Shown here: one piece after another, positions 1 through 7,866 of the stretch
Numbering within the stretch: the stretch's first letter is position 1
Layout: every line of letters starts with the position of its first letter
Position numbers and translations under genes: made by a program
Assembly: GCA_016281475.1 (NCBI GenBank)
Contig: JAEEIS010000039.1
Location: forward strand, 1-11,647
Length of the DNA: 11,647 nt
Reading direction: 5' to 3'
Source of the DNA: Bacteroidales bacterium
Lineage (GTDB): Bacteria; Bacteroidota; Bacteroidia; Bacteroidales; P3
Notes under the pieces: generated by a model
What the model was told of the DNA's origin: nothing
Database searches by the model: none
The model's input: only the letters and a program-made list of their open reading frames with translations

Positions 1-620
1 TCCTCTTGTGCCAAGGGTTTAAGATTTATTGGAACATCCTCAAGCCACTGACGGTAGGCTTCTATGGTCTTATAGTAGTCAACCGCTGACAAGACATAAG
101 ATTCCATGTTCATTTCGGCCTGGGTGGTGGAAGAGAACTTATCCATCACACGCTCAATTTCGTCGAGGGCGGAATCGGGAACCACCTCGAGCATTTCGGC
201 GCGGAAGGTGTCGAGGATGGCGTTGACCGCCACAGCCCATTGCAATTCGTCCTTGGCATCACCGTTTTGGTTGACCAGATGATGCATCCGCATAAAGCGG
301 TTGGCAAGGCGCATGGCGCATGAGTCTCGCCGAGTGGCAAGGAAGTTGTTGGCATATTCGGGGGCTTCTGTGGCACGGTCAAAGTTGTTGTAGTTGAAAA
401 GCCACTCTTCGAGCGAATGCACCTCTGCCAACCCTAATAGGTCGTCAGCGGAGATAGGACTTTGAATGACCATGTTCTCAATGTAGGCTATGCTGTCTTC
501 GCCCAAAAGACCTTCAGGCACTTGAACAGTGTCGCGCAGGTCGATACTACCCTTTCCGTTATGGCCACATGCAATGAAGGTTAGCACTACCCCAACCATG
601 TAGAAACATTTGATACTCAT
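1..620 (-). CDS. Putative lipoprotein of unknown family, 3' end beyond the window
   Basis: This frame is open from an ATG at 618-620 to the left edge, giving 206 codons plus two bases, so the C-terminus is missing. The first 17 residues form a short lipoprotein signal (MSIKCFYMVGVVLTFIAC), with Cys18 as the likely lipidated residue after F-I-A, followed by a polar GHNGKGS stretch. The mature part looks mostly alpha-helical and is rich in Leu, Glu, Asp, Asn and Arg; no catalytic motif is visible. I do not recognise the family. It lies 92 bp downstream of the DUF4424-like gene, and the gap holds a good promoter candidate, so it can probably be transcribed on its own. The start is supported by the signal peptide and by the spacing to that promoter. 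It is likely anchored to the inner or outer membrane; function unknown. Confidence 0.8.
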   Translation of the reverse strand, partial: MSIKCFYMVGVVLTFIACGHNGKGSIDLRDTVQVPEGLLGEDSIAYIENMVIQSPISADDLLGLAEVHSLEEWLFNYNNFDRATEAPEYANNFLATRRDSCAMRLANRFMRMHHLVNQNGDAKDELQWAVAVNAILDTFRAEMLEVVPDSALDEIERVMDKFSSTTQAEMNMESYVLSAVDYYKTIEAYRQWLEDVPINLKPLAQE

Positions 621-666
621 TGCTTTTATATTGTTCACCGTCGTTAGGTAATAAGTTTATGGCTAA

Positions 667-696
667 TAAAGTTATTTCGTGAAGGTTTAATCCAAA
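667..696 (-). promoter_or_regulatory. Candidate Bacteroidota-type promoter for the lipoprotein gene
   Basis: Read on the minus strand, a perfect TTTG (-33 element, 693-696) is followed after 18 bp by TAACTTTA (667-674), which matches the Bacteroidota -7 consensus TAnnTTTG at all but the last fixed base. The spacing is normal for this promoter class. The start point would fall near 660, giving a leader of about 40 nt before the ATG at 620. The call rests on the match and position only. Confidence 0.45.
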
Positions 697-712
697 CTCT
701 ACTATAGTTAGG

Positions 713-1864
713 TCATTCCGACCAGAACTGAATCCACTTGCGTTCGTCGGGAGGAAGGGTTTTGAGGTCGGGGACATAGGTGCTGTCGGGGACATACCAG
801 TCGGTAGAGTTGTAGAAGGCTTGAAGCGAGGCATTCTTAAAGCAGTAGCCCCGTTGGGCGAAGGGGAGGTTGCGGAGAATACGGCGTTGCGCGGAGGTGT
901 ACGAGGATTTCTTGTGTGGCACCTCCCAATCGTCGGTATAACCTTTGCGGTACACATCAAAGAGTTCATCAACAGAATATTGATAGAACACTGGTCGGTA
1001 GAGGTCGAGTTCACCCTGCGGATGAAAGTCAGTCTTGTGGAAAAGCACCTTGCCGTGTCTAACATGAAACATGGCAGTAGGCTTGGTATCATATACCTCC
1101 CTCGGACATTCATTCAACCGTCCCGTACCCTGTATCTGCCATTCGGAGAGGGAGTCGAAAAAGTAGGACGGAATGTAGAACGACTGGCGGTCGCCCATGT
1201 CGAGGATGAGGGTGAAGTCGTCAATCTGATGGTTGGCCCAACGGTTAGCGGCAGTGAGGACGTAAGGAAGGTAGTAACTGTAGCCTGCCACAACGGAGGC
1301 TTGGTAGCGATAGGTGTGGTGGATGATGTTGAGACCGGGGTGGAAATGAGCTTGGAAGTGGTAGGCATAGTAGATACCCGCACTCCCATAGTATTCAGAA
1401 TCGCGCAAGGTATCTAGATATTTCCTCACATCAATAGTTTGAAAACTGCCATTACTATAATATTCGGGCAGGCCTGTGCGCTCTTTCCAAACGTGGGGTT
1501 TGAAATAATCCACGTGTGCCACCTCGTAAGTAAGATGACTATTGTTCATCTCCACGGTGAAGTCGTAGATATATGGGTGGTTGGGCAACGCCTTCTCATA
1601 AACGGCGGGGTCATAACAGGGGTAAGGGTCTGCCGCCTCAAAGCCGACTAGGAGGTCTTTTGCCTTACCCGGATTATAGAACTCATAGTAGACATCCACA
1701 TGGAACTGGTCGCCCACACGGATGATGGTGAGTACCTCTTTGCGGACGCTGATGTCGGTTTCGGTGATGGGGATGAGGTGGTTGCCATTGGCATAATAAA
1801 TCCCGTCGTTTGCCACCATACAGAGAGGGAGCAGAAAAAACACGGTGAGAATCAGACGTTTCAT
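713..1864 (-). CDS. Secreted DUF4424-like protein
   Basis: This is a 383-residue protein with a clear signal peptide (residues 1-18, MKRLILTVFFLLPLCMVA, cut before NDG). The mature N-terminus resembles DUF4424 proteins: AND, then a short loop, then ETDISVRKEVLTI, a beta-rich stretch and YEFYNPGKAKDLLVGFEA. Later it has the segment HHTYRYQ and an Asn-Arg-Trp-Ala-Asn stretch near residues 205-210. No enzyme motif or transmembrane helix is seen after the signal, so a periplasmic or surface location is likely. It starts 17 bp after the stop of the Bro-N gene and is probably co-transcribed with it and with yifB. The DUF4424 assignment is from recalled motif similarity, not a search. The biochemical role of the family is unknown to me. 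Confidence 0.8.
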   Translation of the reverse strand: MKRLILTVFFLLPLCMVANDGIYYANGNHLIPITETDISVRKEVLTIIRVGDQFHVDVYYEFYNPGKAKDLLVGFEAADPYPCYDPAVYEKALPNHPYIYDFTVEMNNSHLTYEVAHVDYFKPHVWKERTGLPEYYSNGSFQTIDVRKYLDTLRDSEYYGSAGIYYAYHFQAHFHPGLNIIHHTYRYQASVVAGYSYYLPYVLTAANRWANHQIDDFTLILDMGDRQSFYIPSYFFDSLSEWQIQGTGRLNECPREVYDTKPTAMFHVRHGKVLFHKTDFHPQGELDLYRPVFYQYSVDELFDVYRKGYTDDWEVPHKKSSYTSAQRRILRNLPFAQRGYCFKNASLQAFYNSTDWYVPDSTYVPDLKTLPPDERKWIQFWSE

Positions 1865-1881
1865 GGGGGAGACGGTTATTA

Positions 1882-2223
1882 TTAGTTTTCTTCGTTGTCT
1901 TGGTTCAACTGTAAAGCTGTTTTGGCATTCAGAGAAGTGACAGACTGAATGAGGCGGAAAAGCTGTTCGGTGTCAACGACATCAGCCAGCCTCATCTTAC
2001 CATCGGGAGCTTTCATCTTCAAAGCGTGACAAGTTGTCACGGTTTCGTTCCCTTCTGCTTTGAGGAGTTGTTTCAACTTTCGCCAATATGCAGTAGGGTC
2101 TACACTATTCGTCAATACCGCTACAGCATCCGCAATGGAGAAGTACCATTTCTCTTCTGCATCGTCCCATACGGTGCGGACTCTTTTCTCTTCGAAGATT
2201 TGTATCTGGTTATGCCTAATCAT
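1882..2223 (-). CDS. Short Bro-N / DinD-like protein, probably C-terminally truncated
   Basis: This 113-residue protein begins IQIFEEKRVRTVWDDAEEKWYFSIADAVAVLTNSVDPTAYWRKLKQLLKAEG and continues through ETVTTCHALKMKAPDGKMRLADVVDTEQLFRLIQS. That is the Bro-N fold seen at the N-terminus of phage antirepressors and of DinD/BRO-type proteins, thought to bind DNA. In the longer relatives I know, the RLIQS motif is followed by a PSPKAEPF-like segment and some 100-200 more residues. Here it is replaced by a polar tail of about 20 residues ending in NQDNEEN and a stop. The gene is packed 16 bp after yifB and 17 bp before the DUF4424-like gene, leaving no room for a lost C-terminal part. It may be a trimmed remnant of a mobile or phage gene or a genuine short regulator. 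There is no frameshifted continuation in the gap. Confidence 0.75.
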   Translation of the reverse strand: MIRHNQIQIFEEKRVRTVWDDAEEKWYFSIADAVAVLTNSVDPTAYWRKLKQLLKAEGNETVTTCHALKMKAPDGKMRLADVVDTEQLFRLIQSVTSLNAKTALQLNQDNEEN

Positions 2224-2239
2224 AGTTTACAACTATTTT

Positions 2240-3778
2240 CTATTGTCCCCAGCTGTCGCGGTCGAGGCTGCGATAAGTGATGGCTTCGGAGAGGTGTGTG
2301 GTGGTGATGTTGGGAGCGGCTTCGAGGTCGGCAATAGTGCGGGCTACCTTCAATATTCTGTCGTAGGCACGGGCGGAGAGCCCCAGACGCTCCATGGCGG
2401 TCTTCATCAGTTCCTGACATGGGGCATCTAGCACACAATACTGCTGAAACAGTTTGCTGCCCATCTGCGCATTGCAATGGATGCCGGGATGCCCTTTGAA
2501 ACGCTCCTCCTGTATGGCACGAGCGGCAATGACACGCTGACGGATGACAGCACTTGGCTCGCCGGGCTTCTTCTCAGCCAGCTCGCGGAAAGGGACGGGA
2601 ACAACTTCAATCTGTAGGTCAATTCGGTCAAGCAAAGGTCCTGACACCTTACCCATATACTTCTTCACAGCTCCAGGGGGGCATGTGCAGGCAACAGTCG
2701 GATGGTTATAGTAGCCGCAGGGACAAGGATTCATAGCAGCAATGAGCATGAACGAAGCGGGATAATCCACCGTCATCTTGGCACGTGATACGGTGACGCG
2801 ACGTTCCTCCATCGGTTGGCGGAGTACCTCCAATACCTGCCTGCGGAACTCGGGTAGCTCATCGAGAAAGAGCACCCCATTGTGAGCCAAGCTTATCTCC
2901 CCCGGCTGCGGATTGCTGCCACCACCTACCAAGGCAACATCCGAAATGGTGTGATGAGGTGAACGGAAAGGACGAACAGCAATCAGCGAGTCCTCCTTGT
3001 GCATCTTGCCTGCCACGCTATGAATCTGGGTGGTCTCTAACGCCTCCTCAAGGCTGAGCGGTGGAAGGATGGAGGGGATACGCTTGGCCAGCATAGTCTT
3101 GCCCGACCCCGGAGGACCTATCATGATTACATTATGCCCACCTGCAGCGGCAATCTCCAAGGCACGCTTGATACTCTCCTGACCTTTGACATCGGCGAAG
3201 TCGTATTCGTACTGGTTAAGATGTCGGGCAAACTCGGCACGAGTGTCGACGATGGTTTGCTCCAACAGACGCTCACCGTTGAGATGGTCAATAACCTGCT
3301 TGACATTGTCTGCACCATATACCTCAAGGTTGTTGACAATAGCAGCCTCGCGGGCGTTCTCCTTGGGGAGGATGATGCCCTTGAGTTTCTGCCTACGTGC
3401 CTCGATGGCAATAGGTAGCACACCCTTGATGGGACGCAGGCTGCCGTCGAGCGACAGCTCGCCCATAATGACGTATCGCTCTAAGTCGTCGGCCCTCACG
3501 TTGCCATTGGCGGCCAAGATTCCAATGGCTATGGTGAGGTCGTATGCGGCACCCTCTTTCTTGATGTCGGCGGGAGCCATATTGACCACCACCCGCTTGC
3601 CAGGAATGCGAAATCCGTATTGCCCAATGGCAGTTGCGATTCGCTGCTGGCTTTCACGCACCGCGTTATCGGGGAGTCCCACGATAGCGAAATTAACACC
3701 GACATCGACGCTGACCTCCACCGTCACCATCAAGGCTCTCACACCTATTATGGCGTTGCCGAATGTCTTGACTAGCAT
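2240..3778 (-). CDS. yifB: YifB/ComM family Mg-chelatase-like AAA+ ATPase
   Basis: This 512-residue protein has the normal full length for the YifB/ComM family. Residues 1-170 form the ChlI-like N-terminal domain (SVDVGVNFAIVGLPDNAVRE, later VVNMAPADIKKEGAAYDL and MGELSLDGSLRPIKGVLP). The Mg-chelatase AAA+ core follows, with Walker A GPPGSGKT at 221-228 and Walker B VLFLDE at 302-307. A four-cysteine segment lies at Cys352, 354, 364 and 366 (NPCPCGYY...CTCPPG), then SGPLLDRID at about 379-387, and a C-terminal helical domain (LSARAYDRILKVARTIADLE). In other bacteria ComM is a hexameric helicase that promotes branch migration of incoming DNA during natural transformation; whether it does so here is inference. 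The gene lies 104 bp downstream of the second ompH gene across a heptad inverted repeat. The first ATG at 3778 matches the family's N-terminus. Confidence 0.96.
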   Translation of the reverse strand: MLVKTFGNAIIGVRALMVTVEVSVDVGVNFAIVGLPDNAVRESQQRIATAIGQYGFRIPGKRVVVNMAPADIKKEGAAYDLTIAIGILAANGNVRADDLERYVIMGELSLDGSLRPIKGVLPIAIEARRQKLKGIILPKENAREAAIVNNLEVYGADNVKQVIDHLNGERLLEQTIVDTRAEFARHLNQYEYDFADVKGQESIKRALEIAAAGGHNVIMIGPPGSGKTMLAKRIPSILPPLSLEEALETTQIHSVAGKMHKEDSLIAVRPFRSPHHTISDVALVGGGSNPQPGEISLAHNGVLFLDELPEFRRQVLEVLRQPMEERRVTVSRAKMTVDYPASFMLIAAMNPCPCGYYNHPTVACTCPPGAVKKYMGKVSGPLLDRIDLQIEVVPVPFRELAEKKPGEPSAVIRQRVIAARAIQEERFKGHPGIHCNAQMGSKLFQQYCVLDAPCQELMKTAMERLGLSARAYDRILKVARTIADLEAAPNITTTHLSEAITYRSLDRDSWGQ

Positions 3779-3787
3779 AGGCTTATA

Positions 3788-3868
3788 AATCGAGAGTTGA
3801 GAGTTGGGAATTGAGAATTGGCTGCCGCATATTGGTACCTCTCAATTCTCAACTCTCAACTCTCAATT
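3788..3868. repeat. Inverted heptad repeat between yifB and the second ompH gene
   Basis: The 28-bp arms at 3788-3815 and 3841-3868 are reverse complements with two mismatches, separated by a 25-nt spacer. Each arm is itself built of 7-bp units of the GAGAGTT / GAGAATT type. As RNA it would fold into a long AT-rich stem. No U-tract follows it in the direction of transcription, so it is not a classical terminator, though it could slow transcription or protect the 3' end of the ompH message. It belongs to the same heptad family as the repeats near 5072, 9661 and 9773. Confidence 0.85.
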
Positions 3869-3882
3869 AATCTAAATGGTTT

Positions 3883-4395
3883 TTACTTGAGGCCAAGTTT
3901 TTTCTTGACGAGCGGCATGATGTCGTCACTGTCCTGCGAATAGAGGAGGGTACCCACGCCAGCGTCGAAAATGTAGGTGTAGCCATTTTCCTTGCCAACC
4001 TCTTCGATAGCGGCCTTGGCACGGTCCACGATGGGTTTCAACAGCTCTTCCTGACGGTCTTCGAGCAACTTCTGGGCATTGGCTTGGAATTTTTCGAGAC
4101 GGGCACCCATCTCCTGGATGTCACTCTCTTTTGACTTACGGATAAGTTCCGACATCTGGTCTTTCTTAGCCAGGTAGTCATTCACTCGTGTCTCATACTC
4201 TTTCTTCATGGCTTCCATCTCAGACTGGAGGTCTTCCACTTCTTTCTGTAGGAGAGCCATCGCTGTGTCGCGACCTGGCATTATCTGCATGAGGTCGTTG
4301 GAGTTGATGTGTCCAAGTTTGATGTTTTTCTGAGCCATGGCACTGCCGCCAAAGGCCAGCAGGGCTACTAATACTACGATAAATCCTTTTTTCAT
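3883..4395 (-). CDS. OmpH/Skp family periplasmic chaperone (second copy)
   Basis: This 170-residue protein has a standard signal peptide (MKKGFIVVLVALLAFGGSAMA, cut before QKNIKLGHINS). After a short beta strand with NSNDLMQIMPGRD, residues about 45-115 form a long charged helix pair typical of the tentacles of Skp. The C-terminal part (LLKPIVDRAKAAIEEVGKEN, then YTYIFDAGVGTLLYS, then DDIMPLVKKKLGL) is the usual OmpH trimerisation body. Skp-type proteins trap unfolded outer-membrane proteins in the periplasm. It follows the other ompH gene after 83 bp and bamA just before that, which fits delivery of clients to BamA. Unlike the first copy it has no low-complexity C-terminal tail and its signal peptide is ordinary. 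Length is normal for the family. Confidence 0.93.
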   Translation of the reverse strand: MKKGFIVVLVALLAFGGSAMAQKNIKLGHINSNDLMQIMPGRDTAMALLQKEVEDLQSEMEAMKKEYETRVNDYLAKKDQMSELIRKSKESDIQEMGARLEKFQANAQKLLEDRQEELLKPIVDRAKAAIEEVGKENGYTYIFDAGVGTLLYSQDSDDIMPLVKKKLGLK

Positions 4396-4478
4396 GTTGT
4401 ATTTGTTGATATTTTATGTAATAATCAAATTATAAGGTATATGACAATGGAAGTTACAGTAGACAATACATGTTACAT

Positions 4479-5150
4479 CTATCGCCGCACCTCCTTGCGG
4501 TCGTTGTTGGAACGGCGGTTCGCTCCAGAATCGGGTGAGGAGCCTTTGTCAGGCTTTGTGCCACCCGCAGGTGCCGACACTCCGCTTCCCGCTTCGGAGG
4601 CTGTACCAGGCTTGACTCCCAGCATTTCAAGTACAAGATTGCTGATGTCGTATTTTTCGCTAACATAGAGCACGGTGGAAGATGCGGCCTTGTCGAAGAC
4701 AAAAGCGTAGCTTTTCTCACGTGCCACCCGCTCAATGGCGTTGTAGACGCGGTCTTGCACCGGCTTCATCAATTCGGCACGTTTCTGCTCAAGGTCACCC
4801 CCAGTGCCGAAACGCTGCTGCTGAAGGGCACGCAACTCGGTCTCTTTGTTATGTATTTCGTCCTGCCGACGTTGTTTGAGGTTGTCGGGCAGCAGGTACG
4901 CTTCTTGCTGGTATTGCTGACGCAATTCGTCCACTTCCTGCTGCTTAGTCTGCAGTTCTTGTTGCCACTGCTCAATGAATTTGTTTATCTTGGTCAACGC
5001 CTGGTTGTATTCTGGCACATTGCGCATGATATAGTCGGTGTTGACACAAGCATACTTCTGTGCATGCACCGAATTGAAAACTGAAAATTGAAAATTGAAA
5101 ATTACGCTCACGCAGAGCAGCATTTTCAGTATGTTTCCTGAGTGTCTCAT
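4479..5150 (-). CDS. OmpH/Skp family periplasmic chaperone (first copy, with polar C-terminal tail)
   Basis: This is a 223-residue OmpH-like protein. Residues 1-30 are an unusual signal peptide, Phe- and Asn-rich (FNFQFSVFN), encoded by an AT-rich heptad repeat and cut after VHA. The mature part starts QKYACVNTDYIMRNVPEY. A Gln/Glu-rich coiled-coil region follows at about 55-130, then LMKPVQDRVYNAIERVAREKSYAFVFDKA and DISNLVLEMLGVKPG (168-182). The last 40 residues are a low-complexity Gly/Ser/Pro/Asp tail ending in a basic NRRSNNDRKEVRR. The start codon lies 24 bp after the bamA stop, so the genes are almost certainly one operon. The tail is not part of the normal Skp fold and its role is unknown. 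The first 79 bp are nearly the same as the start of the DUF6089 gene. Confidence 0.92.
   Translation of the reverse strand: MRHSGNILKMLLCVSVIFNFQFSVFNSVHAQKYACVNTDYIMRNVPEYNQALTKINKFIEQWQQELQTKQQEVDELRQQYQQEAYLLPDNLKQRRQDEIHNKETELRALQQQRFGTGGDLEQKRAELMKPVQDRVYNAIERVAREKSYAFVFDKAASSTVLYVSEKYDISNLVLEMLGVKPGTASEAGSGVSAPAGGTKPDKGSSPDSGANRRSNNDRKEVRR
5072..5150 (-). repeat. 79-bp signal-peptide cassette, copy A (in the first ompH gene)
   Basis: This stretch spans from the start codon of the first ompH gene through most of its signal peptide. It aligns without gaps to 9661-9739 at the start of the DUF6089 gene with 10 mismatches in 79 bp by hand alignment. It contains four 7-bp repeats (AATTGAA and variants on the plus strand) next to a unique, also conserved, 47-bp part with GCTCACGCA and TATGTTTCCTG. 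The similarity stops at the codons around the signal-peptidase site; the mature proteins are unrelated. Confidence 0.85.
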
Positions 5151-5174
5151 TTATAATATTTCTCAATTTTCAAA

Positions 5175-7721
5175 TTAGTCAATGCTTTGTCCGATGCTGA
5201 AGTGGAAGTGTGACCCACCGATGGCACCGCCGTCGAAACCGTAGCCCCAGTCTATACCTATGAGTCCCAGCATGGCGGGCATGAAGAGTCGGACTCCGAA
5301 TCCCGCCGAGTTATACATATTGAAAGGCTGAAATTGTTTGAAACTCTCCCAACTGTTACCTCCTTCAAGATAGCCCAGCACCCAGACAGTGGCAGCAGCA
5401 CTTTCGACGATGGGCTGGCGGATTTCCAAGGTGTAGCGGTCAAAGATGGCGGCACCCGATTGCGGACTAAGCGAATTGTTGTCGTAGCCTCGCAGCGGGA
5501 CCACTTCGCGACCGTCAATCATCCACGACTGCAGTCCGTCACCACCCAGATAGTAGCGGCCGAAAGGCGAAGTGCCGATGTCGCTATTGTAGTGTCCCAT
5601 CATACCGAAACGGACACGGGCGTTGAGCACCACATCGCCCACCAAGTTGAGCATCCACGAACTGCGAATATTAATCTTGTAGTATTCCAGCCAGCGGTAT
5701 TTCTCCTGCTCAGTGGCATTGGAATAGTCGCGACCGTTCATCGCCGAATAGGGCGGTGTGGCGGATGCCGACACCGACACTTCAGACCCACTACGGGAGT
5801 AGATGGGTGAGTCAAGAGAGTTGCGACTGATAGTCAAAGTGTAAGAGAAGTCGTTAGCAACACCGTTGGCAAATTCCAGTGCGTAACCATAGAGGTTGTA
5901 GTTATTGATATTATAGTGTCGGAACGACAGGTTGTGCGAGAGGATGAAATAGTCGTCGGGCCATTTCAGACGCTTGCCAAAGGAGACATTGGCACCCGTC
6001 AGACGCAGAGACCCATACCTCGAGTCGGTCTTGTCAACGTAGTAGCCGTTGCTATAAAGGTTGTGATACAGCTGCACGGTAAGCGACTGCGGACGACGAC
6101 CACCCAACCATGGCTCTGTGAACGAACCATTGACTGCCACATAGTAGGTGCCGTTGGTGGCAGCCGTGAGCGACAATTTCTGTCCGTCACCCACTGGCAG
6201 AGGCTGCCATGCCTTTTTGTTGAAGATGTTGCGGGCGGAGAAATTGTTCAACGAGAGCCCCACCTGCCCGATAAACATACGGCTGCCATAGCCGCCCTGC
6301 AGGTTGATGGTGCTAGTGTTGCCTTCTTCCACCTTGTAGATGACATCAACAGTGCCGTCCTTGGGGTTGGGCTTGACATCGGGCATAATCGACTCTTCTT
6401 TAAAATACCCAACCGTGGCCAACTCACGACGACTGCGGAAGATGGCATCACGGCTGAAGAGGTCGCCAGGACGGGTATAGAGTTCACGCATGATGACGCG
6501 GTCGTTTGTAAGGGTGTTGCCTTCCACGATAACGTTGCGGATGCGAGCCTGCTTGCCTTCCACTATGCGTATCTCGATGTCGATGGAGTCATTCACCACA
6601 CCTACCTCTACAGGGGTGGCATCGAAGAAGAGGTAGCCGTTGTCCATATACATCGACGAGATGTCCGTTCCCGACGGGTTGTAGCGCAGGTTCTGCTCCA
6701 GCAGGGTACGGTTGTATGGGTCTCCCTTGTTGATGCGGAGGTGCTTCGAGAGCAATTCGGAGGGGTAGATAGTATTGCCCGAGAAGGTTATGTTGCGGAA
6801 ATAGAATTTGTGACCTTCGTGTACCTTAATTTTCACCCTCATGTAGTCGCGCTTGTCGTCCTCTTGGTCGGACTTCACGAGATATGCGGTGTCCGACAGG
6901 ATACGGGCATCGCGATAGCCATTCTCATTGTAATAGGTCAGTATGCTCTCTAAATCTTCCGCAAATTTCGACTCTTGGTATTTCGAGCTCTTCCAGAATC
7001 CCGGAGTCCACACATACAACTTCTTCCAATAGTTCACATCGTGGGTGTGCTTCATTTTTCGCAACAACTTGTTGCTGCTGATGCTGTCGTTACCTTCAAA
7101 GATGACGGAATCGATTTTCACGCGCTTGCCTGGCTTCACGATGAAGTCGACAACAACCTTACCGTCCTTGTTCTCAGCGGCAGTATCCACTTGCGTCTTG
7201 GTCGTAACCGAAACATTGGTATAGCCTTTTTCCAGATAGAAGGCACGAATACGGTTCTTGGCGGTGGTGAGGAGGTTTTCTGTCACCACATCGCCTGCGG
7301 CAATCTTCATCTCCTCACGCAGCTTGGTGTCCTCACTCTTCTTTACGCCTCTGAGTGCAAACTTAGACAGTTTCGGGCGACTACGCAATTCTATCTCAAA
7401 GAATATCTTGTTGTCCTGAATGCGGGTCACATAAATCTGCACATCTTCAAAAAGGCCCTGCTTCCATAAGCGGTCCACCGCCGTAGCCAGCTTGTCACCC
7501 GGCACACGGATGACATCACCCACTTGCAGTCCGGCTATCAGCAAGATCATACGGGTATCGTAGTTTTCTGCCCCGGAAAAGGTGATACCCCCTATCTCAT
7601 ATTCTTTGGGGGTAAGATAGTCTATGTCATAATCATTATTGCCTATAACTACTTGGGCGGTACCGTACAACGGAATCACTAGCAATAGGAGTAGCGGTAG
7701 GAGATACAATACTTTTTTCAT
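5175..7721 (-). CDS. bamA: Outer-membrane protein assembly factor BamA
   Basis: This 848-residue BamA has a signal peptide (MKKVLYLLPLLLLLVIPLYGTA). Five POTRA repeats follow from about residue 40 to 475; they are recognisable by GxxFxGAEN/FEGND/FSGNTIYP/VEGNTLTNDRVIMREL strands and the closing VEEG. The C-terminal half is a 16-strand barrel beginning near NLQGGYGSRMF. The signature loop PLRGY lies at 742-746, matching the VRGF/Y motif of the Omp85 family. BamA inserts and folds beta-barrel proteins in the outer membrane. The last strand reads FHFSIGQSID, so the usual terminal aromatic of the beta-signal is replaced by Ile with an extra Asp. The 145-bp gap from uppS shows no clear promoter, while both ompH genes follow closely, consistent with a barrel-assembly operon. 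Confidence 0.97.
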   Translation of the reverse strand: MKKVLYLLPLLLLLVIPLYGTAQVVIGNNDYDIDYLTPKEYEIGGITFSGAENYDTRMILLIAGLQVGDVIRVPGDKLATAVDRLWKQGLFEDVQIYVTRIQDNKIFFEIELRSRPKLSKFALRGVKKSEDTKLREEMKIAAGDVVTENLLTTAKNRIRAFYLEKGYTNVSVTTKTQVDTAAENKDGKVVVDFIVKPGKRVKIDSVIFEGNDSISSNKLLRKMKHTHDVNYWKKLYVWTPGFWKSSKYQESKFAEDLESILTYYNENGYRDARILSDTAYLVKSDQEDDKRDYMRVKIKVHEGHKFYFRNITFSGNTIYPSELLSKHLRINKGDPYNRTLLEQNLRYNPSGTDISSMYMDNGYLFFDATPVEVGVVNDSIDIEIRIVEGKQARIRNVIVEGNTLTNDRVIMRELYTRPGDLFSRDAIFRSRRELATVGYFKEESIMPDVKPNPKDGTVDVIYKVEEGNTSTINLQGGYGSRMFIGQVGLSLNNFSARNIFNKKAWQPLPVGDGQKLSLTAATNGTYYVAVNGSFTEPWLGGRRPQSLTVQLYHNLYSNGYYVDKTDSRYGSLRLTGANVSFGKRLKWPDDYFILSHNLSFRHYNINNYNLYGYALEFANGVANDFSYTLTISRNSLDSPIYSRSGSEVSVSASATPPYSAMNGRDYSNATEQEKYRWLEYYKINIRSSWMLNLVGDVVLNARVRFGMMGHYNSDIGTSPFGRYYLGGDGLQSWMIDGREVVPLRGYDNNSLSPQSGAAIFDRYTLEIRQPIVESAAATVWVLGYLEGGNSWESFKQFQPFNMYNSAGFGVRLFMPAMLGLIGIDWGYGFDGGAIGGSHFHFSIGQSID

Positions 7722-7866
7722 TCTATGCTCTTCAATATAGTATACACAAATAGCACAAAAGCGACTGGCACTTTTAGCACTTAGACATTAATAACTCCAC
7801 ATCGCCTATTTTATTATATTTGCCATGCATTTTTTTTATTTTTCGCCCCCATGGCGTGCCGAAGGC

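Noticed and set aside
559..1113. A 184-codon minus-strand open frame overlapping the DUF4424-like gene and the lipoprotein start
   Set aside because: It lies in another frame across two better-supported genes with signal peptides and has no recognisable features.
3186..3788. A 200-codon open frame on the plus strand opposite yifB
   Set aside because: It overlaps the conserved N-terminal half of yifB completely and its product is low-complexity Ser/Thr/Leu-rich, typical of a shadow frame.
3816..3882. Rho-independent terminator after the second ompH gene
   Set aside because: There is a strong inverted repeat, but on the transcribed strand it is not followed by a T-run, so only a repeat is reported.
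5916..6953. A 345-codon open frame on the plus strand opposite bamA
   Set aside because: It is antisense to a certain bamA, has no recognisable domain or signal, and such long shadows are common opposite genes with this codon usage.
7806..7830. A plus-strand TATATTTG box between uppS and bamA
   Set aside because: It matches the -7 consensus but points into the antisense of uppS, has no suitable -33 partner that I could see, and no plus-strand gene follows.
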